This document shows, piece by piece, positions 1-8,183 of a DNA stretch of 64,000 bases. The translations under genes were made by a program, and so were the position numbers. A model generated the notes under the pieces. The model had not been told where the DNA came from, ran no database searches, and saw only the letters and a program-made list of their open reading frames with translations. The DNA is from DASPOJ01 sp050014395 (lineage in GTDB: Bacteria > Acidobacteriota > Terriglobia > Acidiferrales > UBA7541). The stretch lies in the NCBI GenBank assembly GCA_050014395.1, contig JBEKDK010000001.1, positions 1-64,000 on the forward strand, read 5' to 3'. Numbering within the stretch: the stretch's first letter is position 1; each line of letters starts with the position of its first letter.

Positions 1-1371
1 GATTGCCGGCGGCGATAAATACCCGATGCCGCGCCCGCCGGTCGCAAAGTGCGCCACGAGATCGGCCGCGATTGCCGCAAAGATGGACGCCAATGCGCCG
101 TGTGTTCCCATCCGCGGCCAGTATAGGCCCAGCACCACCGGAACGAATAGCGCCACGGCCAGCAGTCCGTAGAAGATGCTGACCGCGGCAATCACGGACG
201 GCAACACGATGGCCAGCGCGATTCCCGCGCATCCGGCAAGCACTGTTGTCCCACGGCTGACGGCGAGCAGACGCTTCGTCGTCACGCTGGGGCGGATAAA
301 GGTGCGATAGAGATCGACGGCCAACGATGTGGAAAGCATGAAGAGGATCGCGTCGGTGGCGCTGAGCTCGGCGGAAAACACCGCGGCCAGCGCCCATAGC
401 CCCAGCCACGGCGGCACGGCGCGCATCAGCACCGTCGGCAATGCCAACTCCGGATTCGCGAGGCCTGGGAATCGCGCCAGTGCAACCAGGCCGAATAGCG
501 CCGGCACAAACGCGAACGCAAGTTGCGCGATGGCGTTCAGGCCCACTCCGACGCGCACCGATTTCGCATCGCGCGCGCCATAAAGTTTCTGCACCAATCC
601 CGGCGACACGATGAACGACGGCACAAGGATCGCCAGATAGGCCAGGATCTGTCGCGGCCCGGCGCCGGTGACGCTCAATAATTTGGTTTGCTGGAGCGCT
701 GCGTGGCTTGCAGTGGGGCTTGCCGCCAGCGCCGCGGCCAAGCCCGACCATCCGCCCACCGAGTGCAGCGCGAACACGACGGACAAGCCGAGGCCCGTCA
801 TCGTCACGCTCAATTCGACGATGTTGACGATCGCCGACGACGCGAGTCCTCCCGCCGCGCAGTACGCGATCGCCACGGCTCCGCCCGCCAGGCACCCTTC
901 CCACTTCGGCAACCCGATCACCACTGCCAGAACCCACGAAATTGCCATGATCTGCCCGGCCAGAATCGCCAGGGTCCCGAACCACAGGAGCACCGCGATT
1001 ACGGCCTTCACCGACCGGTGGTAGCGAGCGTCAAGGTAATCGCCCAGCGTCTGAAGCCCCAGCGCCTTGGCGCGCTGCCAGAGGCGCGGCCCGACGGTGG
1101 TTGCGAGGATCAGGCATCCGATCCCCGCTGAGCCGACCCACCACCACGCAGCAAGACCAAGTCGATAGCCCAGGCCGGCCGCCCCCACAGTTGAACCAGC
1201 GCCGATGTTGGCCGCCAGGAACGTGGCGAAGATCACGCCGGGCCCAAAGCGCCGCCCCGCGACCAGGAAGTCTCCGGCGCTCTTCACTTTGCGGGAAGCG
1301 ATCCAGCCCGCTCCGATCAGCACCGCGGAGTAGGCCAGCAACATGGCGAAATAGGGATTCATGGTGGGCAT
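1..1371 (-). CDS. Sodium:solute symporter family (SSF) transporter, 3' truncated by window edge
   Basis: The minus strand is open from an ATG at 1371 to the window edge (457 codons, no stop), so the C-terminus is missing. The translation is strongly hydrophobic with about eleven predicted membrane helices. Near the N-terminus it reads SRKVKSAGDFLVAGRRFGPG, followed by ANIGAGSTVGAAGLGYRLGL, which matches the N-terminal signature of the SSF family (Na+-coupled uptake of sugars, amino acids, organic acids or urea). The substrate cannot be told. A second ATG lies at 1362. It is divergent from the ilv operon. Family call is firm; specificity is unknown. Confidence 0.85.
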   Translation of the reverse strand, partial: MPTMNPYFAMLLAYSAVLIGAGWIASRKVKSAGDFLVAGRRFGPGVIFATFLAANIGAGSTVGAAGLGYRLGLAAWWWVGSAGIGCLILATTVGPRLWQRAKALGLQTLGDYLDARYHRSVKAVIAVLLWFGTLAILAGQIMAISWVLAVVIGLPKWEGCLAGGAVAIAYCAAGGLASSAIVNIVELSVTMTGLGLSVVFALHSVGGWSGLAAALAASPTASHAALQQTKLLSVTGAGPRQILAYLAILVPSFIVSPGLVQKLYGARDAKSVRVGVGLNAIAQLAFAFVPALFGLVALARFPGLANPELALPTVLMRAVPPWLGLWALAAVFSAELSATDAILFMLSTSLAVDLYRTFIRPSVTTKRLLAVSRGTTVLAGCAGIALAIVLPSVIAAVSIFYGLLAVALFVPVVLGLYWPRMGTHGALASIFAAIAADLVAHFATGGRGIGYLSPPAI

Positions 1372-1527
1372 AGGCCCGGGAACCCGTTGGGCGTACCTAC
1401 GGCCCGCCTGTGGGCCTCGCTATAGTATCCTGAGCGCCGTCTCGCGCAGCATTGCCCCGCGATGAATTCCGGGGCACCAGACGCGCACCCCGCGTGCTAT
1501 TGCTGCGATAAATCTTATAAATACTAT

Positions 1528-1557
1528 TTGACAGCAAATTCGCCTCGTCTTTATAGT
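1528..1557 (+). promoter_or_regulatory. Sigma70-type promoter of the ilv operon
   Basis: TTGACA at 1528-1533, an 18-base spacer, and TATAGT at 1552-1557. The predicted start of transcription is near 1564, only about 8 bases before the leader-peptide ATG at 1572. It lies upstream of the leader peptide and terminator that precede ilvD. Consensus match is seen directly; activity is inferred. Confidence 0.75.
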
Positions 1558-1571
1558 ATTCCCCGACCGAC

Positions 1572-1661
1572 ATGACACCGTCTCCCATGTCTGGCACGAC
1601 CTTCGCCTCGGCGGCTAGCCTGGTCATCGTAGGACTCGCGGTCTTGCGACCGCTGGGATGA
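1572..1661 (+). CDS. ilv attenuator leader peptide (29 aa)
   Basis: This short ORF has ATG at 1572, an in-frame ATG at 1587 and TGA at 1659-1661. Its second half reads LVIVGLAVLRPLG, so eight of its last 13 residues are Leu, Val or Ile, the products of the downstream pathway. The run of regulatory codons (1620-1646) ends inside the first hairpin arm of the leader RNA. This is the layout of ilv/leu leader peptides that sense charged branched-chain tRNAs through ribosome stalling. No Shine-Dalgarno is evident, and the predicted transcript start is about 8 bases upstream, so translation may be nearly leaderless. No similarity to E. coli IlvL beyond composition is claimed. Confidence 0.7.
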   Translation: MTPSPMSGTTFASAASLVIVGLAVLRPLG

Positions 1662-1710
1662 CGACCGCCGGATGGTAATAAGCTAGACGAAGCAAGCAAT
1701 CCGAGGTCGC
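1638..1710 (+). promoter_or_regulatory. ilv attenuator: alternative pause and antiterminator pairings
   Basis: Strand 1 GCGGTC (1638-1643) pairs perfectly with strand 2 GACCGC (1648-1653) across a TTGC loop. Part of strand 2, GCGACC (1646-1651), also pairs perfectly with GGTCGC (1705-1710), which is the 5' arm of the terminator. The two foldings are mutually exclusive. A ribosome stalled on the Leu/Val codons would cover strand 1, free strand 2 and disrupt the terminator. Pairings are read by eye; energies were not computed. Confidence 0.65.
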
Positions 1711-1738
1711 CACCACAAGGATGGCGGCCTTTTTCTTT
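1705..1738 (+). terminator. Intrinsic terminator (attenuator) upstream of ilvD
   Basis: GGTCGCCA (1705-1712) pairs with TGGCGGCC (1722-1729), one G-U pair included, and is followed by TTTTTCTTT. It lies between the promoter and ilvD with no gene ahead of it except the leader peptide, so its natural role is attenuation. Confidence 0.75.
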
Positions 1739-1830
1739 AATGGACGGAAACCGGACGCGCAGCCGATCGAGCGTCGCAGCAGAGACGGCCGAAACCAAGG
1801 TCGGGACGATTTCAAGGGGAAAGCAAGACA

Positions 1831-3498
1831 ATGGCCGAAAAACTCCGCAGCCGAACACTGATTGAGGGATACAGCCGCGCCGGGGCGCGCTCCATGCTGC
1901 GCGCGGCGGGATTCTCCGACGAAGATTTCAAAAAACCGCTGATCGCCGTGGCCAATACATGGATTGAAATCGGCCCCTGCAACGTGAACCTGCGCGACGT
2001 GGGCGAAGCCGTGAAGCAAGGCATTCGCGAAGCCGGCGGCACGCCGATGGAGTTCAACACCGTATCCATTTCCGACGGCATCACCATGGGCACCGACGGG
2101 ATGCGCGCTTCGCTGGTGAGCCGCGAAGTGATCGCGGATTCGATCGAGCTGGTGACGCGCGCCAATTATTTCGACGCCATCGTGGCGATTTCCGCCTGCG
2201 ACAAAACGATTCCCGGCACGGTGATGGCGCTGGCCCGCTTGAACATTCCGGGCCTGATGCTCTACGGCGGGCCGATCATGCCGGGCCACTTCGAGGGCCA
2301 TGACGTTTCGATTCAGGATGTTTACGAGGCCATCGGCGCGCACGCCACGGGAAAAATGTCGGACGAGCGCCTCGCGTGTCTGGAAGCTGTTGCGTGTCCC
2401 GGTGCCGGCGCGTGCGGCGGGCAATTCACGGCCAACACGATGGCCACGGCATGCGAATTCCTGGGGATCTCGTCGATGGCCAGCGCCGGAGTGCCGGCCA
2501 CCTCGGGCGAGAGAAATCCCCTGGCGCGCACGGCGGGCCGTCAGGTGATGGAGCTGCTGAAGAAAAATGTTACGCCACGGCAAATCCTCACGAAAGCCGC
2601 GTTTGAAAACTCCATCGCCAGCGTGATCGCCACGGGCGGTTCGACCAACGCCATATTGCACCTGCTGGCCATCGCGCACGAAGCCGGCGTTCCGCTGGAG
2701 CTTGCGGATTTCGATCGCATCAGCGCGCAAGTGCCGGTGCTGGCCGATCTGAAGCCGTCAGGGCGTTTCATGGCCGTCGATTTCCACGAAGCCGGCGGCA
2801 CGCGACTTATCGCGAAACGTTTGCTTGAAGCCAAGCGCCTGGATGGTTCGTGCATCACCGTAAGCGGGCGCACGATGGCGCAAGAAGCGGTGCTCGCCGT
2901 GGAAACCGCGGGACAAGAAGTGATTCGCCCTCTTTCCAATCCGAAAAGCGCTACCGGCGGCCTGGTGATTCTGCGCGGGAACATCGCGACGGAAGGTTGC
3001 GTGTTGAAATCGGTCGGAGGGATGAGGACCGAGCATCGCGGCCCGGCGCGCGTTTTCGACAACGAAGTGGACGCATTCGCGGCGGTCGAGCAGAAAAAAA
3101 TTAAGGCCGGAGACGTAGTGGTGATTCGCTACGAAGGGCCGCGCGGCGGTCCGGGCATGCCGGAAATGCTGCAAGTGACGGGAGCGCTCCTGGGAGCCGG
3201 CCTGGGCAAGGACGTTGCGCTGATCACCGACGGCCGCTTCTCCGGCGCCACGCACGGCATCATGGTGGGACACGTCGCTCCCGAAGCCGCGGTGGGCGGC
3301 CCAATCGCGGCGATCCGCGAAGGCGAAATCATTACGATCGACGCGAAGAATCGCGTGCTGAATGTGGATGTGGACGCGGCGGAGATCGCTGCGCGATTGC
3401 GCGCTTGGAAAGCGCCGGCGGAGCGTTACGCGCGCGGCGTGCTTGCGAAATACGGGCGCGGCGTGTCGTCGGCAGCGTTCGGCGCAGTGACCAATTAA
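1831..3498 (+). CDS. ilvD: Dihydroxy-acid dehydratase
   Basis: Converts 2,3-dihydroxy-isovalerate or 2,3-dihydroxy-3-methylvalerate to the 2-oxo acids in valine and isoleucine synthesis; cytosolic Fe-S enzyme. The 555-residue length is normal for IlvD. Cluster-binding cysteines are visible in SACDKTIPG and in GAGACGGQFTANTMATACEF. The C-terminal segment GRFSGATHGIMVGHVAPEA is also typical. ATG at 1831 follows a purine-rich AAGGGGA. First structural gene after the attenuator; ilvB begins 17 bases after its stop. Confidence 0.97.
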   Translation: MAEKLRSRTLIEGYSRAGARSMLRAAGFSDEDFKKPLIAVANTWIEIGPCNVNLRDVGEAVKQGIREAGGTPMEFNTVSISDGITMGTDGMRASLVSREVIADSIELVTRANYFDAIVAISACDKTIPGTVMALARLNIPGLMLYGGPIMPGHFEGHDVSIQDVYEAIGAHATGKMSDERLACLEAVACPGAGACGGQFTANTMATACEFLGISSMASAGVPATSGERNPLARTAGRQVMELLKKNVTPRQILTKAAFENSIASVIATGGSTNAILHLLAIAHEAGVPLELADFDRISAQVPVLADLKPSGRFMAVDFHEAGGTRLIAKRLLEAKRLDGSCITVSGRTMAQEAVLAVETAGQEVIRPLSNPKSATGGLVILRGNIATEGCVLKSVGGMRTEHRGPARVFDNEVDAFAAVEQKKIKAGDVVVIRYEGPRGGPGMPEMLQVTGALLGAGLGKDVALITDGRFSGATHGIMVGHVAPEAAVGGPIAAIREGEIITIDAKNRVLNVDVDAAEIAARLRAWKAPAERYARGVLAKYGRGVSSAAFGAVTN

Positions 3499-3515
3499 GT
3501 CGGAGCGAGGACTCC

Positions 3516-5237
3516 ATGGAGCCAATGATACGCAACGGAGCGGAAATCATCTGGGAATGCCTGCTGCGCGAAGGCGTGCGCACGGTGTTCGGCTATCCCG
3601 GCGGCGCGATTCTGCCGGCCTACGATGCGCTGACGAAGTATCCCGACATGCATCACGTGCTGGTGCGCCATGAACAGGGCGCGGCGCACATGGCTGATGG
3701 CTATGCGCGCGCCAGTGGACGCGTCGGCGTGGCGGTGGCGACTTCCGGTCCCGGCGCGACGAATCTGGTCACCGGCATCGCTACGGCGATGCTCGATTCC
3801 TCGCCGGTTGTGTTTATTACGGGCCAAGTGAACAGCAAACTGATCGGCTCGGACGCGTTTCAGGAAATCGATATCACCGGCATCACGCTGCCGATCACCA
3901 AGCACAACTATCTCGTCACCCGCGCGCAAGACGTCGCGCCGGCGCTGCGCGAAGCTTTCCAAATCGCCGCGTCCGGCCGGCCTGGGCCTGTGCTGGTGGA
4001 CATCACCAAGGACGCGCAGTCCGCATTCTGCGAATTCGATTGGGACGCCGCCGCGCCGCACCGCCTGCGCGGGGAGCAGCCGCCACCGCTGGCGACGACC
4101 ATCGAGGAAGCCGCCCGCTTGATCAATCGCGCCAAGCGGCCGCTGATTCTGGCCGGGCACGGCATCATCCTCTCAGCAGCGGACCGTGAACTGCTGGCGC
4201 TGGCGGAGCGCGCGGATATTCCCGTGGCCGTCACGCTGCTGGGCATCGGCGGATTCCCCGCCTCGCATCCGCTGAACCTGGGCATGATGGGAATGCACGG
4301 AGAGGCTTGGGTGAACGTGGCGATTCAGGAAGCGGATTTGCTGATCGCGCTCGGCATGCGATTTGACGATCGCGTTACCGGCAGCCTGAAAACCTACGCG
4401 CCGACGGCCAAGAAAATTCACATCGAAATCGATCCGGCGGAAATCAATAAGAACGTGCCGGTGGATGTCGCGCTGATCGGCGATCTGAAGGGCGTGCTGC
4501 AACAAATGCTGCCGCAGATCCAATCGACGCGCCACGCCGATTGGCACGAACGGATTCGCGCGCACAAAGGCGAATCGGCGGTGCGCGATATCCAGAATTT
4601 GCCGGACGATGGCCACCTGTACGCCGCGCACGTGATCAACGATTTGTGGCGCGCCACTTCTTCCGGCGAAGCCATCGTGGTGAGCGACGTTGGCCAACAC
4701 CAAATGTGGGAAGCGCAATATTTCCGCCACGAGCGGCCGCGCTCGCTGATCACCAGCGGCGGATTGGGTACGATGGGCTTCGCTTTGCCCGCGGCGATCG
4801 GCGCGAAGATGGCGTGTCCGGACGCCGAAGTCTGGGCCGTGGTGGGCGACGGCGGATTCCAGATGACCCAAGCGGAGATGGCGACGATCGTCCAAGAGCA
4901 ACTCGGCGTAAAAATCGCCATCATCAATAACGGTTACCTGGGAATGGTCCGACAGTGGCAGGAATTTTTCCATGAAGGGCGCTACTCCGCCACGCCGCTG
5001 CTGAATCCCGATTTCGTCAAGCTGGCCGAAGCGCACGGCATTCACGGATGCCGCGTGACGCAGCGCGAACAGTTGGAACAAACCGTCCGCGAAGCGCGCG
5101 CCATCGATGGACCCGTGCTTGTCGATTTCCAAGTCGAGCAGGAAGACGCGGTGTACCCGATGATTCCCGCGGGCAAGGCGCTGCACGAAATGATTCGGCG
5201 TCCTTCGCCGATTGCCGAGACGGCCGGAGATCTGTAA
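3516..5237 (+). CDS. ilvB: Acetolactate synthase, large (catalytic) subunit
   Basis: ThDP- and FAD-dependent enzyme that condenses two pyruvates, or pyruvate and 2-oxobutyrate. The frame is open upstream of ATG 3516 but overlaps ilvD there; the chosen start gives MEPMIRNGAEII, a usual N-terminus, behind GGAGCGAGG. The ThDP-activating Glu is in RHEQGAAHMADGYARA and the ThDP motif GDGGFQMTQAE appears near residue 445, followed by INNGYLGMVRQWQ. At 573 residues it is full length. It works with the small subunit encoded next. Confidence 0.97.
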   Translation: MEPMIRNGAEIIWECLLREGVRTVFGYPGGAILPAYDALTKYPDMHHVLVRHEQGAAHMADGYARASGRVGVAVATSGPGATNLVTGIATAMLDSSPVVFITGQVNSKLIGSDAFQEIDITGITLPITKHNYLVTRAQDVAPALREAFQIAASGRPGPVLVDITKDAQSAFCEFDWDAAAPHRLRGEQPPPLATTIEEAARLINRAKRPLILAGHGIILSAADRELLALAERADIPVAVTLLGIGGFPASHPLNLGMMGMHGEAWVNVAIQEADLLIALGMRFDDRVTGSLKTYAPTAKKIHIEIDPAEINKNVPVDVALIGDLKGVLQQMLPQIQSTRHADWHERIRAHKGESAVRDIQNLPDDGHLYAAHVINDLWRATSSGEAIVVSDVGQHQMWEAQYFRHERPRSLITSGGLGTMGFALPAAIGAKMACPDAEVWAVVGDGGFQMTQAEMATIVQEQLGVKIAIINNGYLGMVRQWQEFFHEGRYSATPLLNPDFVKLAEAHGIHGCRVTQREQLEQTVREARAIDGPVLVDFQVEQEDAVYPMIPAGKALHEMIRRPSPIAETAGDL

Positions 5238-5327
5238 GGCTCGCGCGCCGCGCGCGCCAAGCAGCTAGGCAATTTCGAGAAATTTGGCGAATCAAGAAAG
5301 CCGCGGGAAGAAAGAGACCTAACAGAA

Positions 5328-5816
5328 ATGCGCACATTTTTTGTCATGGACGTCGAAAATCGCCGCGGCGTGCTGGAGCGCATCGCCTCTGTGCTGCGCC
5401 GGCGCATGCTGCAAATCGAAACCATCGTGGCCGCTCCCACGCAGGACCCGGCGCGCGCCGTGGTCACCTTCGTAGTGGATACGGACGATTATGGCATTCA
5501 GCGCATCACCACCGGTCTGGCGAAAATCATCGAAGTGATTTCCATTCATCACACGCTGGACGCCAGCGGCCCTGCGATCGAATCGGCCATCGTGCATTTT
5601 TCAGACGGCGCGGGCAGCGGGCGCGCATCCGGCAATCCCGATTCCCTGCTGATTCATGCCAGCGGCAATGCGCAGGCGCTCGATCGATTTCTAAATTTGT
5701 TGAAGCAGGCCGGTCGCGTGGACGCCGCGCGCACTGGAGCGGAGGCCTGGCCCGAAGTCCCCGGCCAGCACGAGCATCGAGAACCGGAAATCGGCCGCAA
5801 TTCGCACGGGCACTGA
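5328..5816 (+). CDS. ilvN: Acetolactate synthase, small (regulatory) subunit
   Basis: 162 residues with an N-terminal ACT domain (start MRTFFVMDVENRRGVLERIA), the valine-binding feedback module of acetohydroxyacid synthase. The second domain is recognisable but divergent, and the protein ends in a His/Glu-rich tail of about 20 residues. It lies between ilvB and ilvC, 90 bases after ilvB. IlvN/IlvH naming is interchangeable here; that it confers feedback control is family knowledge. Confidence 0.9.
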   Translation: MRTFFVMDVENRRGVLERIASVLRRRMLQIETIVAAPTQDPARAVVTFVVDTDDYGIQRITTGLAKIIEVISIHHTLDASGPAIESAIVHFSDGAGSGRASGNPDSLLIHASGNAQALDRFLNLLKQAGRVDAARTGAEAWPEVPGQHEHREPEIGRNSHGH

Positions 5817-5872
5817 TAGAATCGTTGCGACACAATCTCACCGCACAAAATTGAGTCTTTCGGGAGGATGGA

Positions 5873-6925
5873 ATGGCAAATCTGTACTTCGATCAGGACG
5901 CCGATCTTGCGCTGATTCAGTCGAAAAAAGTGGCGATCCTGGGTTACGGCTCGCAGGGCCACGCGCACGCTCTGAATCTGCGCGATTCCGGCGTGGATGT
6001 GCGCGTGGGATTGCCGGCGGATAGCCGCTCGCGCGCGAAAGCGGAAGCGGCGGGGCTGAAGGTGCTTTCAACTTCCGAAGCCGCGGCCTGGGGCGATCTG
6101 ATCTCGCTGCTGATTCCGGACACCACGCTGCCGGCCGTATATCGCGCCGACGTTGCGCCGCATTTGAAAAAGGGCAAGGCGCTGCTGTTCGCGCACGGCT
6201 TCAATATTCGCTTCGGCACGCTGCCGATTCCGACGGACGTCGACGTGATCATGATCGCGCCGAAAGCGCCCGGGCACCGCGTGCGCGAAGTGTTCGTCGA
6301 AGGCGGCGGCACGCCCTCGCTGCTGGCCGTGCATCAGGACGCCAGCGGCCAAGCCAAGAAGCTTGCGCTCTCCTACGCGAAAGGAATCGGCGCGACGCGC
6401 GCCGGCGTTATCGAAACGACGTTTGCCGAAGAGACTGAAACCGATTTGTTTGGCGAGCAAGCCGTGCTGTGCGGCGGCGTCAGCGAACTGGTGAAAGCCG
6501 GCTTCCAGACTTTGGTGGACGCGGGATATCAGCCGGAGATCGCGTACTTCGAGGTTCTCCACGAACTCAAGCTGATCGTCGATCTTTTCTATCGCGGCGG
6601 GCTTTCCTACATGCGCTATTCCGTCAGCGACACGGCGGAGTGGGGCGATTACGTCTCGGGACAAAAAGTCATCACCGCGCAAACGCGGCAAGCCATGCGC
6701 GACATCCTGAAAGCGATCACTGACGGCAGCTTCGCGCGCGAATGGATCGCGGAGAACGAAGCGGGGCGGCCGAAGTTCAACGCCAGGCGCGCCCAAGAAC
6801 AAAAGCTCGTCGTCGAGCAGGTCGGAGCGCGCCTGCGCGGCCTGATGGCGTTCCTCCAACCGGTCGTGGTCACCGCCGATGGCGTGCAGCCCGCGACGCC
6901 AACGCACGCAGCCGCCAAAAAGTGA
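5873..6925 (+). CDS. ilvC: Ketol-acid reductoisomerase (class I)
   Basis: NADPH- and Mg-dependent isomerisation and reduction of acetolactate or acetohydroxybutyrate. The Rossmann motif GYGSQGHAHALNLRDSG is near residue 25. The metal-binding helix includes ETETDLFGEQAVLCGG and later FEVLHELKLIVDL. At 350 residues it is the short class I form. ATG follows GGGAGG by about six bases. Last ilv gene of the operon; a VOC gene starts one base after its stop. Confidence 0.97.
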   Translation: MANLYFDQDADLALIQSKKVAILGYGSQGHAHALNLRDSGVDVRVGLPADSRSRAKAEAAGLKVLSTSEAAAWGDLISLLIPDTTLPAVYRADVAPHLKKGKALLFAHGFNIRFGTLPIPTDVDVIMIAPKAPGHRVREVFVEGGGTPSLLAVHQDASGQAKKLALSYAKGIGATRAGVIETTFAEETETDLFGEQAVLCGGVSELVKAGFQTLVDAGYQPEIAYFEVLHELKLIVDLFYRGGLSYMRYSVSDTAEWGDYVSGQKVITAQTRQAMRDILKAITDGSFAREWIAENEAGRPKFNARRAQEQKLVVEQVGARLRGLMAFLQPVVVTADGVQPATPTHAAAKK

Positions 6926-6926
6926 C

Positions 6927-7292
6927 GTGACGCCGCGCGTCACGCGCATCGATCACATCCAGATTGCAGCGCCGGAAGGCTGCGAACCGGCCGCGCGCGA
7001 GTTCTACGGCTCGCTGCTGGGCTTGCGCGAAATCGAAAAGCCGCCGCTGCTACGCGCGCGCGGCGGCTGCTGGTTCCAGTGCGGCGATCGCCAACTGCAC
7101 ATCGGCGTCGAGAAGAATTTCGCGCCCGCGAAAAAAGCGCATCCCGCCTTCGCCGTCCCCGACCTCGATGAATTGCGGGAGGCGCTCGCCGCTCGCGGCA
7201 TCGCCGTGATTGACGACGACACAATCCCCGGCACGCGTCGCTTCTACGCCGAAGATCCGTGGGGCAACCGCATCGAATTCGTGGAGAGCTAG
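6927..7292 (+). CDS. VOC (glyoxalase/dioxygenase fold) family protein
   Basis: About 121 residues from a GTG at 6927, one base after the ilvC stop, which suggests translational coupling. VOC features are RIDHIQIAAPEG at the start (metal-ligand His in the first beta strand) and YAEDPWGNRIEFVES at the end (metal-ligand Glu). The reaction is unknown; the superfamily covers glyoxalases, extradiol dioxygenases and antibiotic-binding proteins. Its C-terminal third is repeated in a fragment near 8000. Confidence 0.8.
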   Translation: MTPRVTRIDHIQIAAPEGCEPAAREFYGSLLGLREIEKPPLLRARGGCWFQCGDRQLHIGVEKNFAPAKKAHPAFAVPDLDELREALAARGIAVIDDDTIPGTRRFYAEDPWGNRIEFVES

Positions 7293-7405
7293 CGCGAATT
7301 CGCCGGCAATTGACGAACTATTGTCGTTCATTGTGATAGCCTTCGACCGGATCGCTTGCGCCGGAACGCCGCAGAGGACTTAAAAAGGTACAACGAGGAA
7401 TATCC

Positions 7406-7978
7406 ATGTCACACGCACTTGACTATCTTCTCCCGGCAATGTGGATCGGCTACTTCGCATATTGGTCGGCGATGTCAAAAAATGTCAAAGAAGCCGCGCG
7501 TAGCGAATCCGCGGCATCGCGGCTCGTCCGCACGGTCTTAATGCTATGTGCGATAGCGCTGCTCGCGCTCCCACGCGTGCCGCTTCCGTTTATGAGCCGG
7601 CGGTTTCTTCCACTCGGGGTGCTGTACTTCTGGATCGGCGCGGCGATTACCGCGGGTGGACTTCTTTTCTCAGTGTGGGCGCGGCGCCACCTCGGTAAAA
7701 ACTGGAGCCAAGAAGTCACCGTAAAAAAAGATCACGAACTGATCACCAGTGGCCCCTACGCGCTGGTTCGCCACCCGATCTATACCGGACTTCTGCTGGG
7801 ACTCTTGGGTTCCGCAGTGGCTCTTGGCGAATGGCGCGGGCTGCTTGCCGTAGCCCTGGTTTTCGGGGCTCTATGGCACAAACTGCGGCTTGAGGAGAAA
7901 TGGATGCGTGCGCAATTCGGCGACCCGTATGAAGCCTACGCTCGACGTGTCGCGGCGCTGGTGCCGCACATCATCTGA
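7406..7978 (+). CDS. Isoprenylcysteine carboxyl methyltransferase-like integral membrane protein
   Basis: 190 residues with about five membrane helices. The C-terminal half has the ICMT/PEMT signature: a cofactor-binding GPYALVRHPIYTGLLL segment and a conserved EEKWMRAQFGDPYEAYARRV tail. Family members use S-adenosylmethionine at the membrane; bacterial substrates are mostly unknown. ATG at 7406 follows AACGAGGAATATCC. The gene sits between a whole VOC gene and a VOC fragment. Confidence 0.8.
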   Translation: MSHALDYLLPAMWIGYFAYWSAMSKNVKEAARSESAASRLVRTVLMLCAIALLALPRVPLPFMSRRFLPLGVLYFWIGAAITAGGLLFSVWARRHLGKNWSQEVTVKKDHELITSGPYALVRHPIYTGLLLGLLGSAVALGEWRGLLAVALVFGALWHKLRLEEKWMRAQFGDPYEAYARRVAALVPHII

Positions 7979-7998
7979 GCGTGGCGAACAGCGAGGTG

Positions 7999-8120
7999 CC
8001 GAAGCCCTCGCCGCCCGCGGCATCGCCGTGATTGACGACGACGCGGTCCCCGGCACGCGCCGGTCCTTCGCCGAGGATCCGCGGGGCAATCGCCTGGATT
8101 TCGTCGACGGCCGGGGCTGG
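7999..8120 (+). pseudogene. VOC-family C-terminal fragment, second copy
   Basis: The plus strand encodes ALAARGIAVIDDDAVPGTRR and then FAEDPRGNRLDFVD, nearly the same as the end of the intact VOC protein at 7179-7289. The N-terminal two thirds, including the first metal His, are missing, and no start suits it. Many differences between the two DNA copies are at third codon positions, so this looks like the remnant of a once functional paralogue rather than a recent copy. Confidence 0.6.
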
Positions 8121-8183
8121 CCCGACCCCAGTTCGGAAAGAAGGTATCCAACTTCCGAAAATCCGACGAATTAGAAGTTGAGA

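Noticed and set aside
1564..1740. T-box riboswitch for the ilv leader
   Set aside because: No T-box consensus, stem I or specifier loop was seen; the coding leader with Leu/Val codons explains the structure better.
1624..2730. 368-codon minus-strand frame over the ilv leader and ilvD
   Set aside because: Shadow of ilvD; its 5' portion lies over strong ilvD motifs and it conflicts with the attenuator.
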